From NCBI GenBank assembly GCA_011037195.1, contig JAAEAF010000649.1, positions 62,001 to 126,000 on the forward strand: 64,000 nt of DNA. The letters are read 5' to 3'. The first letter of the stretch is position 1; every line of letters begins with the position of its first letter. The position numbers and the translations under genes are program-made. Below the pieces are notes generated by a model. That model made no database searches and was not told where the DNA came from. It saw only the letters and a program-made list of their open reading frames with translations. The stretch is from Triatoma infestans. Its lineage: Eukaryota > Arthropoda > Insecta > Hemiptera > Reduviidae. Below, in pieces: positions 47,531-61,240 of the stretch.

Positions 47531-49796
47531 AAAATCCTCAATATACTAAGTTTCAGTTTTAATTGACAAATGCTTATAAGCTGAAACTTTTACTGTAAGT
47601 TTAATTGACCTTAATATATTATTTTTAAAGGGCGGAATCATACATTTTACTGAAATGACATTTTAAATGGAAGGAGAGAAGGTCGTACCTTGAAGAGAAC
47701 ATTTCTAAAATCAATTTACCCACTGAAATGTTACAAAGTGCAACTGATTATTATCAGTAACTTAAATAAACTATTCTTCGGATTCACAAACTGTTATCTT
47801 AACAATGTATCGTGATGGTAGGATTAATTTATAATAATATAAATCGATTAGAAAATTTTGAAATTTCTAATGAAAATCTATTTGTCCGCTATTTAACTTA
47901 AAATAGAATAATCATTTCATCAGGTGACAGAGTTCAACCTTTAGAAATGTGAATTGACAAGTTTATTAACCTAGAATCTGTACAGTCAACTGAAACGCCA
48001 GGATATGAATAGATAATTCAAATTATGTTCTAGATCAATTAACCGCAATTCAATCGTTGACTAGAATCACCAATTATAGTGTTAATTTATTTATAGGACT
48101 CGACCAAATTACTATAGTATCAGACGCATATTAATCACACTAATTAAAATCCTCAATATCTTTCTAATCATTACATTCACAATGAACTTCTACACAATCC
48201 TTTTAACTATCATCTTATAATAATAAAGTTAACAAACTATCCCAAATTTCAACTCCCTTTTTTAGTTCATTCAACTCCCTCTCCTAAATATAGCGCTCAA
48301 AACCAAAAAGTTTCTTCCGGCAGTGAAGTCTAATGATTCCTTGAATCTAATAATGATGTTCCTTGAAGTCTAATGATTTCTTATTAGAACTTCCTAATTA
48401 AGTTGAAAATGTTATTAATAACAGGTAATAGCAAGTAATAAAGAAAAGAAAAAAAGAAAAATGATTTTTACTAACTACTACTATAGTTTCCACTGAAGGT
48501 AATTAATGTGCGTCATTGTTTCAAAAACATTAAAAATGTTAGGAATTCTAACGACTCATCAACTCAACATTTTTACATTTTTAACAAGCTCATGTAACCA
48601 AGCATTTTTAGAATAGTTACTGAATATTTACACAAGTATCTTTATCCTAGTTTTACTTTCAAAAATACAAATATTTTTGTTTTGTTTTTAACCTATTAAT
48701 TTCTACAAAATTATCTGAACAATTAGAATTTATTGAATAAAATACTAATGTCGCGTAGAATTCCTAAGAAACTCACATTTAATCAGTATAGAAACTAAAT
48801 TTATTAAAATAAACGATTTTGAAAAACCCAGCTGTTATCACAATTTTATGAATGAATAATCAAAGGAAGAACTAATTAAATAAAACCTGATAAGATATAA
48901 TTTACCGGAAAAAACAAAGCAAAACAAAGATAAATTACACCAAATTAGATATTAAATAATAGTAATAATAATTAATAAAACTGTTGAGATCTATAGCAGA
49001 AATGTATGATTAATACAAAAGGACTGTAGTACATAAGATATGTAGACGGTAGTAAAGCTTAGACTTCGTGTAATGGTCATGTATGAGTCATATTTCGAAA
49101 GCGCGCAGAGGAAGCGTTACAATCACAAGTCAACGGTATTAGTCACATATTTAACATTCTTGCTGACATAGTGCCTACGTCTGTCTAACAAGATAAGATG
49201 AACAAATATTTCTCCATATATTAAAAAAAAAAAAAATAGATCATCTGTAAAATACAAACTTCCTCATTCAACAATTCTTATAATCTGTTTATCAAATATT
49301 ACAAATAATACAGGCAGTCAAATTTACTAAGTATATGAAGTTCAGAAAATATATAGGAGCCTTTAACAGAGAAAAACTGATAAAACATTCGGTAAAAAAG
49401 AACTGAATTCTAGGTGACAAACTTTTCTCGAAATCTGAGAGATCTCTAAACGGAATATTTGCAATGGGGGTCCTAATGAAGAACGTTGATAAACGGATAT
49501 CCTCCTTAAAGACTATGTGCAATGACTTTTCTTCTTCTAGAAGCTGGAAATGTAGCCTATATAATCCTTTCAGAATTGCTACTATTCGCGTCTCCTATTC
49601 TTCCTGGAGTCTTGTTGGAGTAGGTGTACAATGAATTAGATTATATACTGATAAACTTTTCGCATCTTCGAGAGATTCGCTTTGCATTCTTGTTCTTAAT
49701 GATCGAACTTCCAAGCAAGTTAGAATGCCAGAAAGACAGCGATGCATGTGGTTATGTATTTTACTAAATGATACAACTTACCACAAAAGAGTGCTG

Positions 49797-50232
49797 GCAA
49801 GGAGTATCTGTTGCATGCAGTTACTTGGAGAGTAGCGACCCCACGGGTTAACACAGCTCAGTAACCCATGCATTTCGTCAGAACAGTACACAATAACACT
49901 AAAACTGCATACAATCTATATTTTATAGACAAGGACAAACACAGTACAACTAGGGTCACCGCTCTAGTTAAATGGCGTAAGCCAAGGGAGAAGTAAGGGA
50001 TTAGCTCAGTGGTAGCGCGCTGGACTAGCAATGCGGAGGTCCCGGGTTCGAAACCAGCATGCTGCCCTTAGATTTTCTCTTCCTAGGAGCCTCTACAACT
50101 CACTGTCCGGTGATGAACAGAGTTGTCTGCAGCTAGAGACACTGCTTGAAGGCCGGCAGTGCACTGAGAAGGCTCCAGCGAATACAATATATCTTTCAGG
50201 TCGCAGTGCAATAATCCCCTGTAACAATCTAA
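49797..50232 (+). mobile_element. tRNA-derived SINE, family 1, long composite form
   Basis: The same roughly 170-bp leader as 4068 and 18705 (GCAAGGAGTATCTGTTGCAT), then GGATTAGCTCAGTGGTAGCG and GGTTCGAAACC, the body and the tail GTAACAATCTAACAA. The A box is intact and the B box has one change. Confidence 0.85.
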
Positions 50233-51149
50233 CAATCAACCACAAAAAAAAGAAATTGCAAAAAAAAATCCAAACGAGATAATACTTATATTGAAGTAAG
50301 AAGTATTTTATCCACTAAGTTCTGTTAGCTATACAAGTAATTTTATTGAAACTGTTACCCTTACTTAAATTACACGTATTAGGATAAATATTTATTATTA
50401 TGGTATTATTATTAATTATATATTGAAAGAAATTACTTTCAAGAAAATTACTTATCAAACAATAAATATACTAAATATTTGTACCAAGAAACAATATTGA
50501 TCATTTACAATCGATACATACTAGATCATTTTTCTAAGCACTTTGTTTACTGATGAAACAATTCAATAAAAAATAAACACAATCAATAATCTTTAATAAA
50601 TAATTTCCTGCTACTGATAATAAAATAAAAAAAAGAAAAGAATCTATTCAACGAAATACTTAACAGGACACGAGTGTTTAATAATGCGATTACTACAATT
50701 CTAAATGAGAAACTTCCTTTAAACTTGGAATTTCTTTAATTCGTCTGAAAAAACTTGTTGGATTTGGTTTTTTTGGGGGGGTCTCGATGTTTGTATACTA
50801 CATCCAATGCAGTCGTCTTTAAATTCAAGTGAGATATGGTCTAGAATTTTCATGTGGGTTTGTTAAACTCAATTAATTGCTCTGAAGGTCTGTGAATATT
50901 GTTTGAGGTTCGGGATGTCAGTGTTGTGTTACGTTTCAATGAAAGCGTTGTTTATGTTGTTAGACTGGCATTTCCAAGATGCCTAAAAAGTTAACAAATA
51001 AAGAGGGTAGATGGGAGGATGGGAAAAGTCGCATTCGGCTAACATATTTTTCTCTATCTTAGTATTTATTAATAATAATTCATAATATTTATATAGGTCC
51101 CTAGAACCAACACTATCCTGAAATATAGTACTTTAGAGAGAAGCTTAAA

Positions 51150-51490
51150 ACATGCCATTCTCTAACACTCCTAAAATCAAGCTTTTAGTGTTTAGTATGC
51201 GATGTTTTCAAGAAAATCACTGGAGACATGTCCGACAAAAAATCGCGATTCAATTGAGTTACAATTTCCGGTTTACAGATTTTGATAGAAACCTTCATGA
51301 CGGAAGAAGGGATAGCGTATCCAAAAATGGTATATCGTATTTGATCTTCTACGTTTTTAAGTTATTTTGTTTTCTCTCGCTCCCACACTCTCTCTCTTTT
51401 CTCACACACACAGACTCACCATTTACTAAGAAGCTTTTTTTTTTAAATTCGCGATTCTTTCTTACGGCAACTTTCTCAAAAGAGAGTAAT
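51150..51490 (+). repeat. Rep-A fragment
   Basis: Diverged copy with TTTCAAGAAAATCACTGGAG, ATTTCCGGTTTACAGATTTT and a CACACACACAGACTCACC stretch, ending ACTTTCTCAAAAGAGAGTAA. Confidence 0.5.
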
Positions 51491-51768
51491 TATAAAAAAA
51501 AAAAATTGATAAATATTGAACAAAACAAAATAAAGTGATATTTTAAAGTTTAATGACTTCAGAAAAGATAATTAAATCAGTGTTACTTAATATAAATTTG
51601 TTACGATATTATGGAAATTATGCCTAAGTTTTTATGGAAAAACAAGATGAATTATTTCGAAAGTGGCACGACTTATTATACTAGAAAACAAAGGCAAGAA
51701 TAATCTGTCGACTTATTGTTTATAAAAGACACATTGCAACATGTATTTAGGAGTGAATTAATGCCTAC

Positions 51769-53142
51769 TTATTACAGCACCCATTTCCGATACCGTCCAT
51801 CCCGACGGTATTTATGATTGACGCTTATCCTGTTTAGTTGTTAGTTTTTTTATTATTACATTTCTACCTGAAACTTACAACTAATGAAGCAATCCTACAA
51901 AAGAAGGCAAACCATTGCCTCATTACATCTAAATGTCTAAAGATCCTAAATTTCATCTTACAGAGAGCAGAGTGACCTAATTCGGCTTTACGCACTCAGC
52001 AGTTCACAGTGTTTCATACAAATCTTGAACTGATTTGATAGGAATCAGATATATGTGAGCAAATGTATTTTTAAGTTTCTCTGTTCCCGATATATGGACT
52101 CGAAAATAACTGCTTCGTATCTCATCACACAACAATACTCTTCTTATGATTGGTTCTCAATGAAACGGTTGCAATAAATTACTTTCTCTTACTCCTAGTA
52201 AGAGGAAGTATTGTAATCGTGCCAAATTTTCGAAATCGAGTTTTCTTCGGAAATATCCGTTTTGAGGTCACCTTGAGTCCCAAAAAGTGGTTTTTAGAAA
52301 ATAGAAGTGTGTATGTGTCCGTGTGTGAACAGCAGAGCTCAAAAAAGAAAAATCGTAGAAAGTTCAAACTTGATATTCCGATTACGTATCACCATGGGAT
52401 CCGACAGAAGTCATCTGTCAAAATTCCTCAACCGGAAATGCCACTTTACTTAATGTTTTTTTTCACTTTCTTGTGATTTTCACAAAAATGGACCCGACGA
52501 TTTTCTTCGAATTTGCTGAATCAACTGAACGTACAAAAATGTACAACTTTTATTGAAAACATTTCTCTGGAAAAATTCATTTAAGAGCACTTTTAAGAGA
52601 GGTGTGGGGTTAGGTTTTCCTCTAAAGTGCTATTTCAGTTTACCATACAATTCTGTCATCTAAATAATGTTAATTAGAATTAAATATGTTGTTGAAATTC
52701 CGAATTTGAAAAAATCGGATGACCGGAAGTGCGTTTTTACTGAAATGTATTTTTCCGTTTTATAGTATTTTCTCGAAAACGGCTCCAACGATTTTCTTTA
52801 ATCTAGGAATATGAACTACACAAATAATGAACCACCACTTTTATTTGAAACATTTCTCCTGATAAAGTCATTTGAGGTGGCTTTTGAAGGAGTAGTGGGG
52901 TTATGTTTTTCTCCAAAGTGCTGTCATAGTTGATTATACAATTCTACCATCCAAACAAAATTAATTTGAAATAAATAGATTGCCAAAATTCTGAGTTTCA
53001 AGAAAATTAGTAAACCGGAAGTGCGTTTTTACTGAACAGTTTTCGACGAACTTCATTAATTTGGTACACTAACTATAAAATTTGTCAATTATAATTTTGT
53101 GAACTGAAGTAAGAGAAAGTTGTGTGAGTGTTTCACACCAGA
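51769..53142 (-). repeat. Rep-A full unit, inverted copy of 44782-46178
   Basis: Minus-strand copy starting at 53142 with the GTGTGAAACACTCACACAAC hairpin end. It continues through the CTCTTACTCCTAGTAAGAG hairpin at 52186-52206 and the 420-bp extension to 51769. Order and length match the plus-strand copy, so the 1.38-kb unit is shared as a whole. Confidence 0.8.
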
Positions 53143-53429
53143 TTTTTTTTTTAATATGTAAAAAGATAATAATTTTTTTGTTGTTCCCATAGCACCATGG
53201 GTCTTTGTGGGCAGCCTATTCCCCACATCTCTGTCATTAAATTTCTTCCTGCTCCATTGCCTTACTCGCATTTTTTGTTTGTTTTGATCGTGATTTATGG
53301 TTCTGCAACCATCCGCCGTCCGGAGGATAACCTTCTTTCGCTAATAATTCGTTAACAGAAAAAATAATATAAAATTATAATACAAATAAAACTAAAGATG
53401 AATAGAGAAGGAAAGCTGGCGATGTAAAA

Positions 53430-53590
53430 GAAACACATACAGACTGACACACTCACAAACACGCGCGCATGAAATGAATCATCCAGCTATAGCGCTAGAG
53501 TTTGGCTGCCCAAGAGGTGAGTCACACACCTTCAGTGTATAATCCTCGCACAAAGCGCATTACTTGCAAATGTGTTAGGGCTATTAGCGT
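53430..53590. other. Unassigned GC-richer segment
   Basis: Contains a CAC/CGCGCG-rich stretch and GTGAGTCACACACC. No repeat or protein match is recognised. It could be regulatory, but nothing in the sequence proves this. Confidence 0.2.
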
Positions 53591-54004
53591 ACAAACCACA
53601 TTTTAAATTGATTGTTATTTTTGTTGGTCAACACGAATTAATTACACTATTGCAAAAACAAAAAAAAACAACAAAAATGTATTTATGATATCCAGAAAGA
53701 AACAATGTGTAATAAAAAGATATAATCAACATCCGGTCTATCTAAACACATGTGTGCTTATAAACAATTACAACAATATATTTTTCATTACCTCCGCCAG
53801 CACCGCCAGCTGTTACAAATAAACAGATGTTTTTAGCAAGGTTGATAAGATATACACAAAACATTTTCAATAATTAAATATTAAGCCAAGTAAACATTCT
53901 GTAATTATTTTTATAAAAACTACGATTTTCACATAAACAAATAAAATGAAAAGAAAAGATAATGTTCTAACACAAAACTGTAATATATTGGAATAAAAAC
54001 AATC

Positions 54005-54672
54005 TTGTTGTAATGCACTCACACAACTTTCTCTTACTCCAGCTTTCAAAATTGCGATTGACAATTTTTATAATTAGTATATCAAATTTAATCGGTGTTT
54101 TTATGGAGAAAATCGCAAAAATTGAAAATACTTCCTAGTAAAAACGCACTTCGGATATCCGTTTTTTTTTCGATCTCGGAATTTTAACAACATATTTAAT
54201 TCTAATTAATATTATTTAGATAGAATTGTGCAATAAACTGAAATAGCACTTTAGATGAAAACCTAACCCCAACCCTCCCCTAAAAGTATCCATCCTTAAA
54301 TGAATTTTCCCAGAGAAATGTTTCAAATAAAAGTTGTAGCTCTTTTTTTGTGTAGTTTATGTAAAGTTTCAAAAAAATTGTTGGAGCCAATTTTGAGAAA
54401 ATTGCAAAAAAGTAAAAAAAAAAAAATCAACTAGTAAAGTGGTACTTCCGTTGAGGAATTTTGACAGATAATCTATTGTCGGATCTCTGGTGGTAACTAA
54501 ACGGAATATTAAGTTTAAACTTTCTACAGTTTTTCGTTTTTTAGCTATGCTATTCACACACTGGACCCAGACCATTTTCTAAAAACCTCAAAACGGATAT
54601 TTCCGGTAAAACTCGATATCGAAAATTTGACACGATTACAATACTTCCCCTTACTAGAAGTAAGAGAAAGTA
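54005..54672 (+). repeat. Rep-A copy, compact form
   Basis: Begins CACTCACACAACTTTCTCTT and ends with the CCCTTACTAGAAGTAAGAG hairpin and AAAGT. The middle contains the two ACTTCCG modules and GTTGTAGCTCTTTTTTTGTG. At about 670 bp it shows the core without the 420-bp extension. Confidence 0.75.
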
Positions 54673-55199
54673 AACAACTGAAACGATCCACCAGTTTCTC
54701 TATAAGTACTTATCATTTTTTTTTTCCAAATAGGTATTTCACAACAACTTGTTGTTTTTAATGTTATAATAAATGATAATAAAACTAGACATTTTACTAA
54801 AATGGAATTTTAGAGATAAATCTATGGTCAGAACCCACTAACCTCAAAATGTTTTACGAATAAAAAAGCTCTCTATATGTGGGGGTTAGTATAACGATTG
54901 TTGGAAGTTCATCGAAGATACTGATTCTTATGGCTGCTTTCTAAAAGAATTTAATTGATTATCTACTATCAAAAAATTATTTCTGTAGAGTAATAATTGA
55001 CAAGAGTGTGTATTATTTTAATTATTGATAATTATATTTACAGAGTTCAATAAGTTTTATTTTTAAATTGGTTTCGAACAGGAAATATTTCAAATTCATC
55101 ATATACGAGAACAGGATGATAAATTTCTGACCTTACAAGAAGGAAACAAAAAAAAAAAAAAATGAGAACTTCATAGATTTCTCTAGAAAATCACCTAGT

Positions 55200-56130
55200 A
55201 AATTTTATACACAGTTGCGCCATCGATACTCCAGTGCTCGAATTTTATACTTCGGAATTGGAATCCATATTTCTTCGCAGTACTGCATTTTCTCACGTTT
55301 GCGTAGAGGCTGAAATCCGAAGGAGCCAAGTCCCGTGAGATAGGGTGGATGCGACACAACTTCAAACTTCAATTCATGAATTTAGTCATTACACTGAAAG
55401 CTTTGCCCAGATGAAACAGAACTTTCTTCTTCGCGCCAGTTTACTTCAACTGCCCAGAAGAAGGTTAGAATAATATTTGGCGTCAATCGCACTGCCATTT
55501 TCTACATAATTTAACAACAAGATTCCTTCAGTGCCCCACAAAAACCTGAAATCCCTGTACAGGGGCCCCGCTCTTCGTCCATTTCGGTGTTCGTTCTCCC
55601 TTACCTGTCACTGTTCCGATTGCTATTTGGTCTCGAGAGTATAATAGTGGATCCAGGTTCTGTCCAAAGTAACAAACCGCCATAAAAAGTTGTAGATTCA
55701 TTACATTATAGATTAAGTTGGAAAAGTTATGGATTAGGTTGGATCGTAGAGAGCCAAACATTGTCCCGATAATATCACGCGTTGCAGTTTTTTTTGTTTT
55801 TTGAATACGGCACCCACCTTGCTGACAATTTTCTCATTCCTAAGATGTCAGTTATGGTTCTTTCGATATGTCAATTTCCATCCGCGATCATTCATAATGG
55901 TTTTATGAACTTTTTGGATGAATTCTTAGGTTGTAGCCGACTTTTTACTTCGAGAAAACTCTGCATCTTGACCGGTCTTACGACCAGTTTGAAGTCCGCT
56001 AACCACCTTTTGACAGTTGTAAAAAGCAGACCCCCCCCCATGTTGCGCCTAACTCCGCCTGAATCTTTGTAGGAGATAAATCTTTGATAAAAAAAATATT
56101 TTATCACGGCTCGCATTTCGATCACTCGAA
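55200..56130 (-). pseudogene. Mariner transposase remnant (third family)
   Basis: The N-terminus reads IEMRAVIKYFFYQRFISYKD and TTVKRWLADFKLV, typical of the mellifera-like group. The middle reads WTEPGSTIILS-like. The C-terminus reads HPISRDLAPSDFSLYANVRK, which holds the third catalytic Asp. Stops and frameshifts are many. Confidence 0.65.
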
Positions 56131-56250
56131 TTTTTGCATACTTGGAAAACAAAAAAACTTGATAACTTTAAACAGGCACAGATCAAGAATAACACAAAGT
56201 AGTTTTGGTTATACTTAAGATGGCATAGTCAAAATGGAGCTGTAAGCACC
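55200..56250 (-). mobile_element. Mariner, third family, decayed copy
   Basis: The minus strand runs from a transposase N-terminus near 56130 to a C-terminus near 55200. I could not define both terminal inverted repeats. It differs in sequence from the other mariners in the window. Confidence 0.65.
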
Positions 56251-56514
56251 ATCTCTATTGGGGGAGGTCGGAAACTTATCTACCCATCCTCGGATTAAAT
56301 ACAACTTTAGTAAATATTATAAAACTACATAAAATTGTATCCAACTTTTTAATTAAAAAAACATGTTTCATACATATATTTTTTCAAACTAAGACGTCCT
56401 CATACTTGTGTTCTCAGCAAATGTTGCACCATTAAACGTGCTTTCTCTGTCAAGAAAAATTCCATCACATTTGATTACGTACTTTTATCAGACCTGGAAT
56501 TCTCTAGCAACACC

Positions 56515-56830
56515 TTTAATTATTTTATCCGTCTTAGTATGCATTTTATATTGTTCCTGACCGGTTTCTGATTTTCATCCATCGTCAGAGCAAATTCACC
56601 AAGTTCTTGTAGAGAGTTCACTTCAACGAAATGTTTTTGTATAACAAATGTTATAACATTTGTTAGTTCCAATTGCTTTGAAGGAGAACTCTCTACACGA
56701 ACTTGGTGAATTTGCTCTGACGATGGATAAAAATCCGAAACCGGTCAGGAACAAAAGGAATATGCATGCTACGACGGATAAAATATCAAATGTTATCCAG
56801 CATTGCGGACACCCTTCCACATATCAACCT
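56515..56830 (+). mobile_element. Inverted-repeat retroelement with hammerhead-like motifs, divergent 56-kb copy
   Basis: Arms facing at about 56650 (ATAACAAATGTTATAACATT at the centre). The plus-strand motif at 56711-56750 is CTGACGA, T, GGAT/ATCC stem, GAAA, CCGG, TC. The minus-strand motif at 56556-56592 is CTGACGA, T, GGAT...ATCA, GAAA, CCGG, TC. The stem II sequence differs from the other copies while pairing is kept on the plus strand. The tail TTATCCAGCATTGCGGACAC parallels that of the other copies. Confidence 0.7.
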
Positions 56831-56991
56831 CTAATCCTCCTTAATGTTTGCTGCAGAAGAATGGCATAACTTTAAGGAAAACCTAATCATTTCCCAACTT
56901 CAGAACCCACTTAAATAAATTGTCATGGAAAATATTTCAAATATTTTTTGAACTACTTATAATTAGTTTGTACACCAAGATCAAAGTACGA

Positions 56992-57905
56992 GGGTCATTC
57001 AATAAGTAACGCAAATCGCTGTAGCTCAAAAAGATTTATATATTCAATGCAAAACTTTGACTGCTTTTCAACATAGTCCCCAGCAACATTTATGTCCCAT
57101 CGTTGTTCTAATTTGTATATGCCTGTGGCATAAAATTCTTTGGGTGATATCGAAGCCCACTTTTGCACCTGATTTTTAACTCCTTCATTGGATTAAAAAT
57201 GTTTCCCACGTAGAGGCTGTTTAAGGGGTCCAATCAAATAGAAGTCCGATGGAGCGAGGTTGGGGGGCTGTAGGGATGGTGTGGAAGGATCTCTCGCCCC
57301 ACTTTTTGAAGTGTTTCTTGAGTTAACAGTGCCTTGTGTCGGCGCGCATTGTCATGAAGCAAAATCAAGCCTTTAGTCAAGAGTCCACGACGTTTCGTTC
57401 GAATGGCAGGCCTTACTTCTGCCTCGCTTGCACTTCTTCAGCTATCAGTTCAACAGTAATACGCTAGTTGCCTTGAATTAACACGTTAACGCGAGATTCA
57501 AGGCAGGAAGTTGCAACTTCAACCGGTCGTCTACTTCGTAGCTCGTCACAGACACTTACACGGCCATTTTTAAACTGTTCTACCCATTTGTAAACGTTGG
57601 AACGGTTCAAACAATTCTTCCCGTACACTTTCAACATTCTTTCGTGGATTTTACTACTTTTGATATCCTTTGCAACTAAAAATCTAATCACTGAGCGTTG
57701 TTCTTCCGAGGTGCAAAGGCTCGAGCAGACTCTCAATTGTTAAGTGATTACTTTGAGGTTATGCTTATCAAATACTCTCGAGCAGCTGATGAGATACTAA
57801 ATACAAGGATGCCAACTGGATGCAGTGAAACTATTGTATTGATTAAACAAACCGTTTCTGAGCTACAGTGTGGTTCGTCTCGTTACTTACTAAATGACCC
57901 TCTTA
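56992..57905 (-). mobile_element. Mariner, second family, decayed copy (inverted relative to 35893)
   Basis: Ends GAGGGTCATTCAATAAGTAA and its complement near 57893-57905. The minus strand carries RSVIRFLVAKDIKSSKIHER, MLKVYGKNCLNRSNVYKWVE and QFKNGRVSVCDELRSRRPVE, the N-terminal helix-turn-helix region, then decayed C-terminal pieces. The DNA-binding region is longer than in the 35.9-kb copy. The catalytic middle is missing or unreadable. Confidence 0.85.
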
Positions 57906-59099
57906 TATCAGTGGAACCATATCGAAAAATGGATATATTTCGCCAATTACCAAATTCGGTATTTGGTAAATGTTACTTCTGGTTAACCAATTTGATCAAA
58001 ATCTTAAGAACGGTACATAAATGAAATATTCAGTTTTGCATTTTCTGGGATTTTTAGTTTTTGAACTGTAGTGTTCTACACACACCCACACATAATAGAG
58101 TGAGAGCGAAAGAGGCCCAATTTAAAAAAATCGCCAATATGTATTACTCGGGGGGTGGGAGGTGTTCAAAGCAAGAATTTCTGGTGAAAACTTAACTTCG
58201 AAAAATCCAAGTGCAAGAGAACTATTAAATCTATTAAATTTTTAAAGTCATAAAAAAAATAAATAGAATAATTTTTCATCCGAAATATTGGTTTGAGTCC
58301 TGTTATTTTACTTGTTTTAATTATGCATGGAATTCACCGACTTTATTTTATGATTTCAAAGTGTGGCTGCATAATTACATTAAGTTGCTGAAATAAAGCA
58401 TACTGATCAGTTTGTAGGACCAGCGTTAAGTATAATCCATTTAACGAAATCGTCTTGTAGTTCATAAATCTGATTACAATAAATTATTAGAATAATAAAG
58501 ATATAGTCAACAATTTAAAATATAATTTCAAATAAATACAAAATAATAAAATTTATAAAAAAACGAACAAGGCAATATATTACTGGATGGAGAATAGAGA
58601 GTCGTAATTTATTTGGTCCCAAATATAATATAATATGGGAACAAATATAATAGCGAGCGAATCAAAAAGAATTTCCACGGTAATTGTGGGGCAAATAACG
58701 TCCATCTAAGACCTCTGACCAAAGTTCATTGTGGTACGTGGCACTACTCCACTATTTCTAAACCACAACAGACCTTTTCACCTCATAGTTCCGCCGCTCT
58801 TCAAATTCCTCACGGTATTTTTCCTTTAGTAAACATTTTTCATAAATTTTCTTCGTTTCATGATTCACTTTATCCCTTTATAGTTTTTGGATCATTGGAT
58901 TCGAAACGAAAGGTTGAGCCTATAATTAGGGCTTCTGTACTAATAACACCACGTAATAAGTGCCGTATGTTATTGCACTTTGTCGAAGTAAGTTAGCGCT
59001 TTTCGGCTAGAATTTTCGATCATTTTCTTTAACTTTGTGGTGGTAAAGCATTTTGTCAGCCCACACGTATGCTCTCTGTCACATTTGTGGCAAAAAGAA

Positions 59100-59510
59100 A
59101 ACTCCAATACCTCATTCCGACACCAGAGAGACTCCACGAAGAGGAGTATAAATAAAGTTAAGCACTAACACTCCTGCATTACAACATTACTACTGCACAC
59201 TCCTGGACACCATACCAAGCGCATAGCGCCAAAACCAGTGCATAAAGTCACTTGGTCTTGCCTAAATAGTAGGCCACGTCCAGTCCGTCTTTTACCGCAG
59301 CTTCTAGAGCGAACTCAACAAAGTTTTGGGCACTTTTTATCAGTTCATGAAACTCCCCCCCGGCCAGTTCTGACCCCTTCTTCCCTCCTTGAATTCCATT
59401 TGGATTCCTGCTCGTCGAGGAGAGGACACCGAAAGAGAACGTGACGCACCATGTCGCGCTCACCGCTCACCAACAAATTTGCCAATCTGATCTTGTTAAT
59501 ATTTTACCGT
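59100..59510 (-). pseudogene. Probable LINE C-terminal fragment
   Basis: In two minus-strand frames: GERDMVRHVLFRCPLLDEQ, the finger-plus-RHVLF-CP pattern of LINE C-termini, then after a frameshift GGEFHELIKSAQNFVEFALE and AAVKDGLDVAYYLG. The zinc-binding Cys residues upstream are not clear. It could also come from another retroelement class. Confidence 0.45.
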
Positions 59511-60634
59511 TATAGGTTGGAGTTCGATTATCTCTGAAGTGAATTACATTCCCCGCCCGCCATTTAAAGTAGAATCATAAAATTGGAAAGTTTAGGAACA
59601 TGGAATTTTTAATTGTTATTTTAAATTTTAATTGTTAACGTAAAAAACATAATCGTTGTGGTGGGAATATATGTTTGTTAGCATGTATAGCTGATTTACA
59701 TGAATTTGATATTGTGATTATTGTCTGGTATTCCAGCATCTCGATTAAATCTCTCTAGAAAATTAATTTAATAAAATTAGAACATTTTTCGGTGATGTAT
59801 AGAGTGCAAAGTTTAAATAAAATCATTGCAGCTGTAGAAATATTAAACTTTGAATTATATTATAAAACATCCAAAGAAATAACACTGCTCAAAAATAATT
59901 AGACATTATAACAAATTCTTTTAAGGAATAAACTAGAAATAACAACAACGCACAGATGGTAATCATGATAAAGATATTAGTGGAATTATGAAATATGATT
60001 CATAATAAAATATAAGGACATAACATTATTTCAGGTGAATGTAAACACGAATAAGTGTAACTGCTCTAAAAGAAATCCTAAATTGGTAATACAGAGATGG
60101 AAATCTGTTTAGTATAACAAGATTTAAGAAATATACAATAACAAGTAAACAAGATAAGTTGGATAGTATTCAACTAAATTAAAATTGTCCGGCCATCATA
60201 TTTACTGCCCACTAGTTTACGTGTTATGTTTAAATAAATAATCGTCACAACTCACAAACCTACATAATTTATATATATATAATACATACAAACACACACA
60301 CATATTACGCTGGAATGGCGGTATATTTCTACATTTACACATAACTTCATAAATTAATATAAGATAAACTAAAAAAAAAAGAAAAAAAAGAAGTGTTACT
60401 TCATTCGTGAAATGACTATAGATATCTTCATCATTACTAGTGAATAAACAGAAACTGAATAAATCTTTTATTTGTGCATACATAACACAGTTTTTATTTT
60501 CTGTTACTCTTGATAAAAAGAAGTAGAGCAATCGTGTTTTTTATATACATAACATTTTTAATAATAATTTAGTGAATTTTTTGAACTTTTTCATAAAGAT
60601 AGCGATCATTTAATGAAAAACCAAAAACAAAAAA

Positions 60635-61240
60635 TCGGCTGTGAAATACTCACACAGCTATCTATATCATCTATATCTCTTCAGTGCTTATACATTATCT
60701 CAGTTATTACGACAAATTGCCGTCAAACTTGGAATTTTTACTAGATCTGATTCACCTAATATTACATTAATTTAAACCGGAAGAAATTGAAACTAAAAAC
60801 GACACATGAGGGGCGGTGACCTTTCTGCACCGCCACAACAATCCTAAAATCGGAACAATAGTTTAAAACAACTCGGAAAAATAGTTAAAACAGATATCAA
60901 ATTAATTTTGGCACTTTTATCGAGAAAAACACAGAAAACTAAATTAATACGAGATTCCGGAATATTAGAAAATTTGACTTCCGGTCGAACAATTTTTTTT
61001 CCCGAAATGGGTAATTTTGGCGAAACATTTATTATTACTATAGCATTTAATAACATAAATTATTATTACTAAACATTTAATTAATAATTATTATATTAAT
61101 TATAGATTAATATAATTTTATACCATAGAAAAATGGTACTTTAGAAAGAAAGCCTAACCAATGGTTCCGTCTCCCTCAACCCCAATATAAATTTTTCCAA
61201 AAACAGCTTTTTATTTGGGGAGTTAATATAATTTTTCATC
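60635..61240 (+). repeat. Rep-A copy, 5' part
   Basis: Begins TCGGCTGTGAAATACTCACA (hairpin end mutated). It continues with ACTTCCGGTCGAACAATTTT and AGAAAGCCTAACCAATGG in family order. The 3' half is missing. Confidence 0.55.

Noticed and set aside
53793..53810. An 18-nt segment on the minus strand between TTTGTAACAG and GTAATG, resembling a third microexon
   Set aside because: It would insert six residues between the expected GLIY and TYSG of the myosin core, where no variation is known. The triplet-like GGCGGTGCTGGCGGAGG context is low in complexity.
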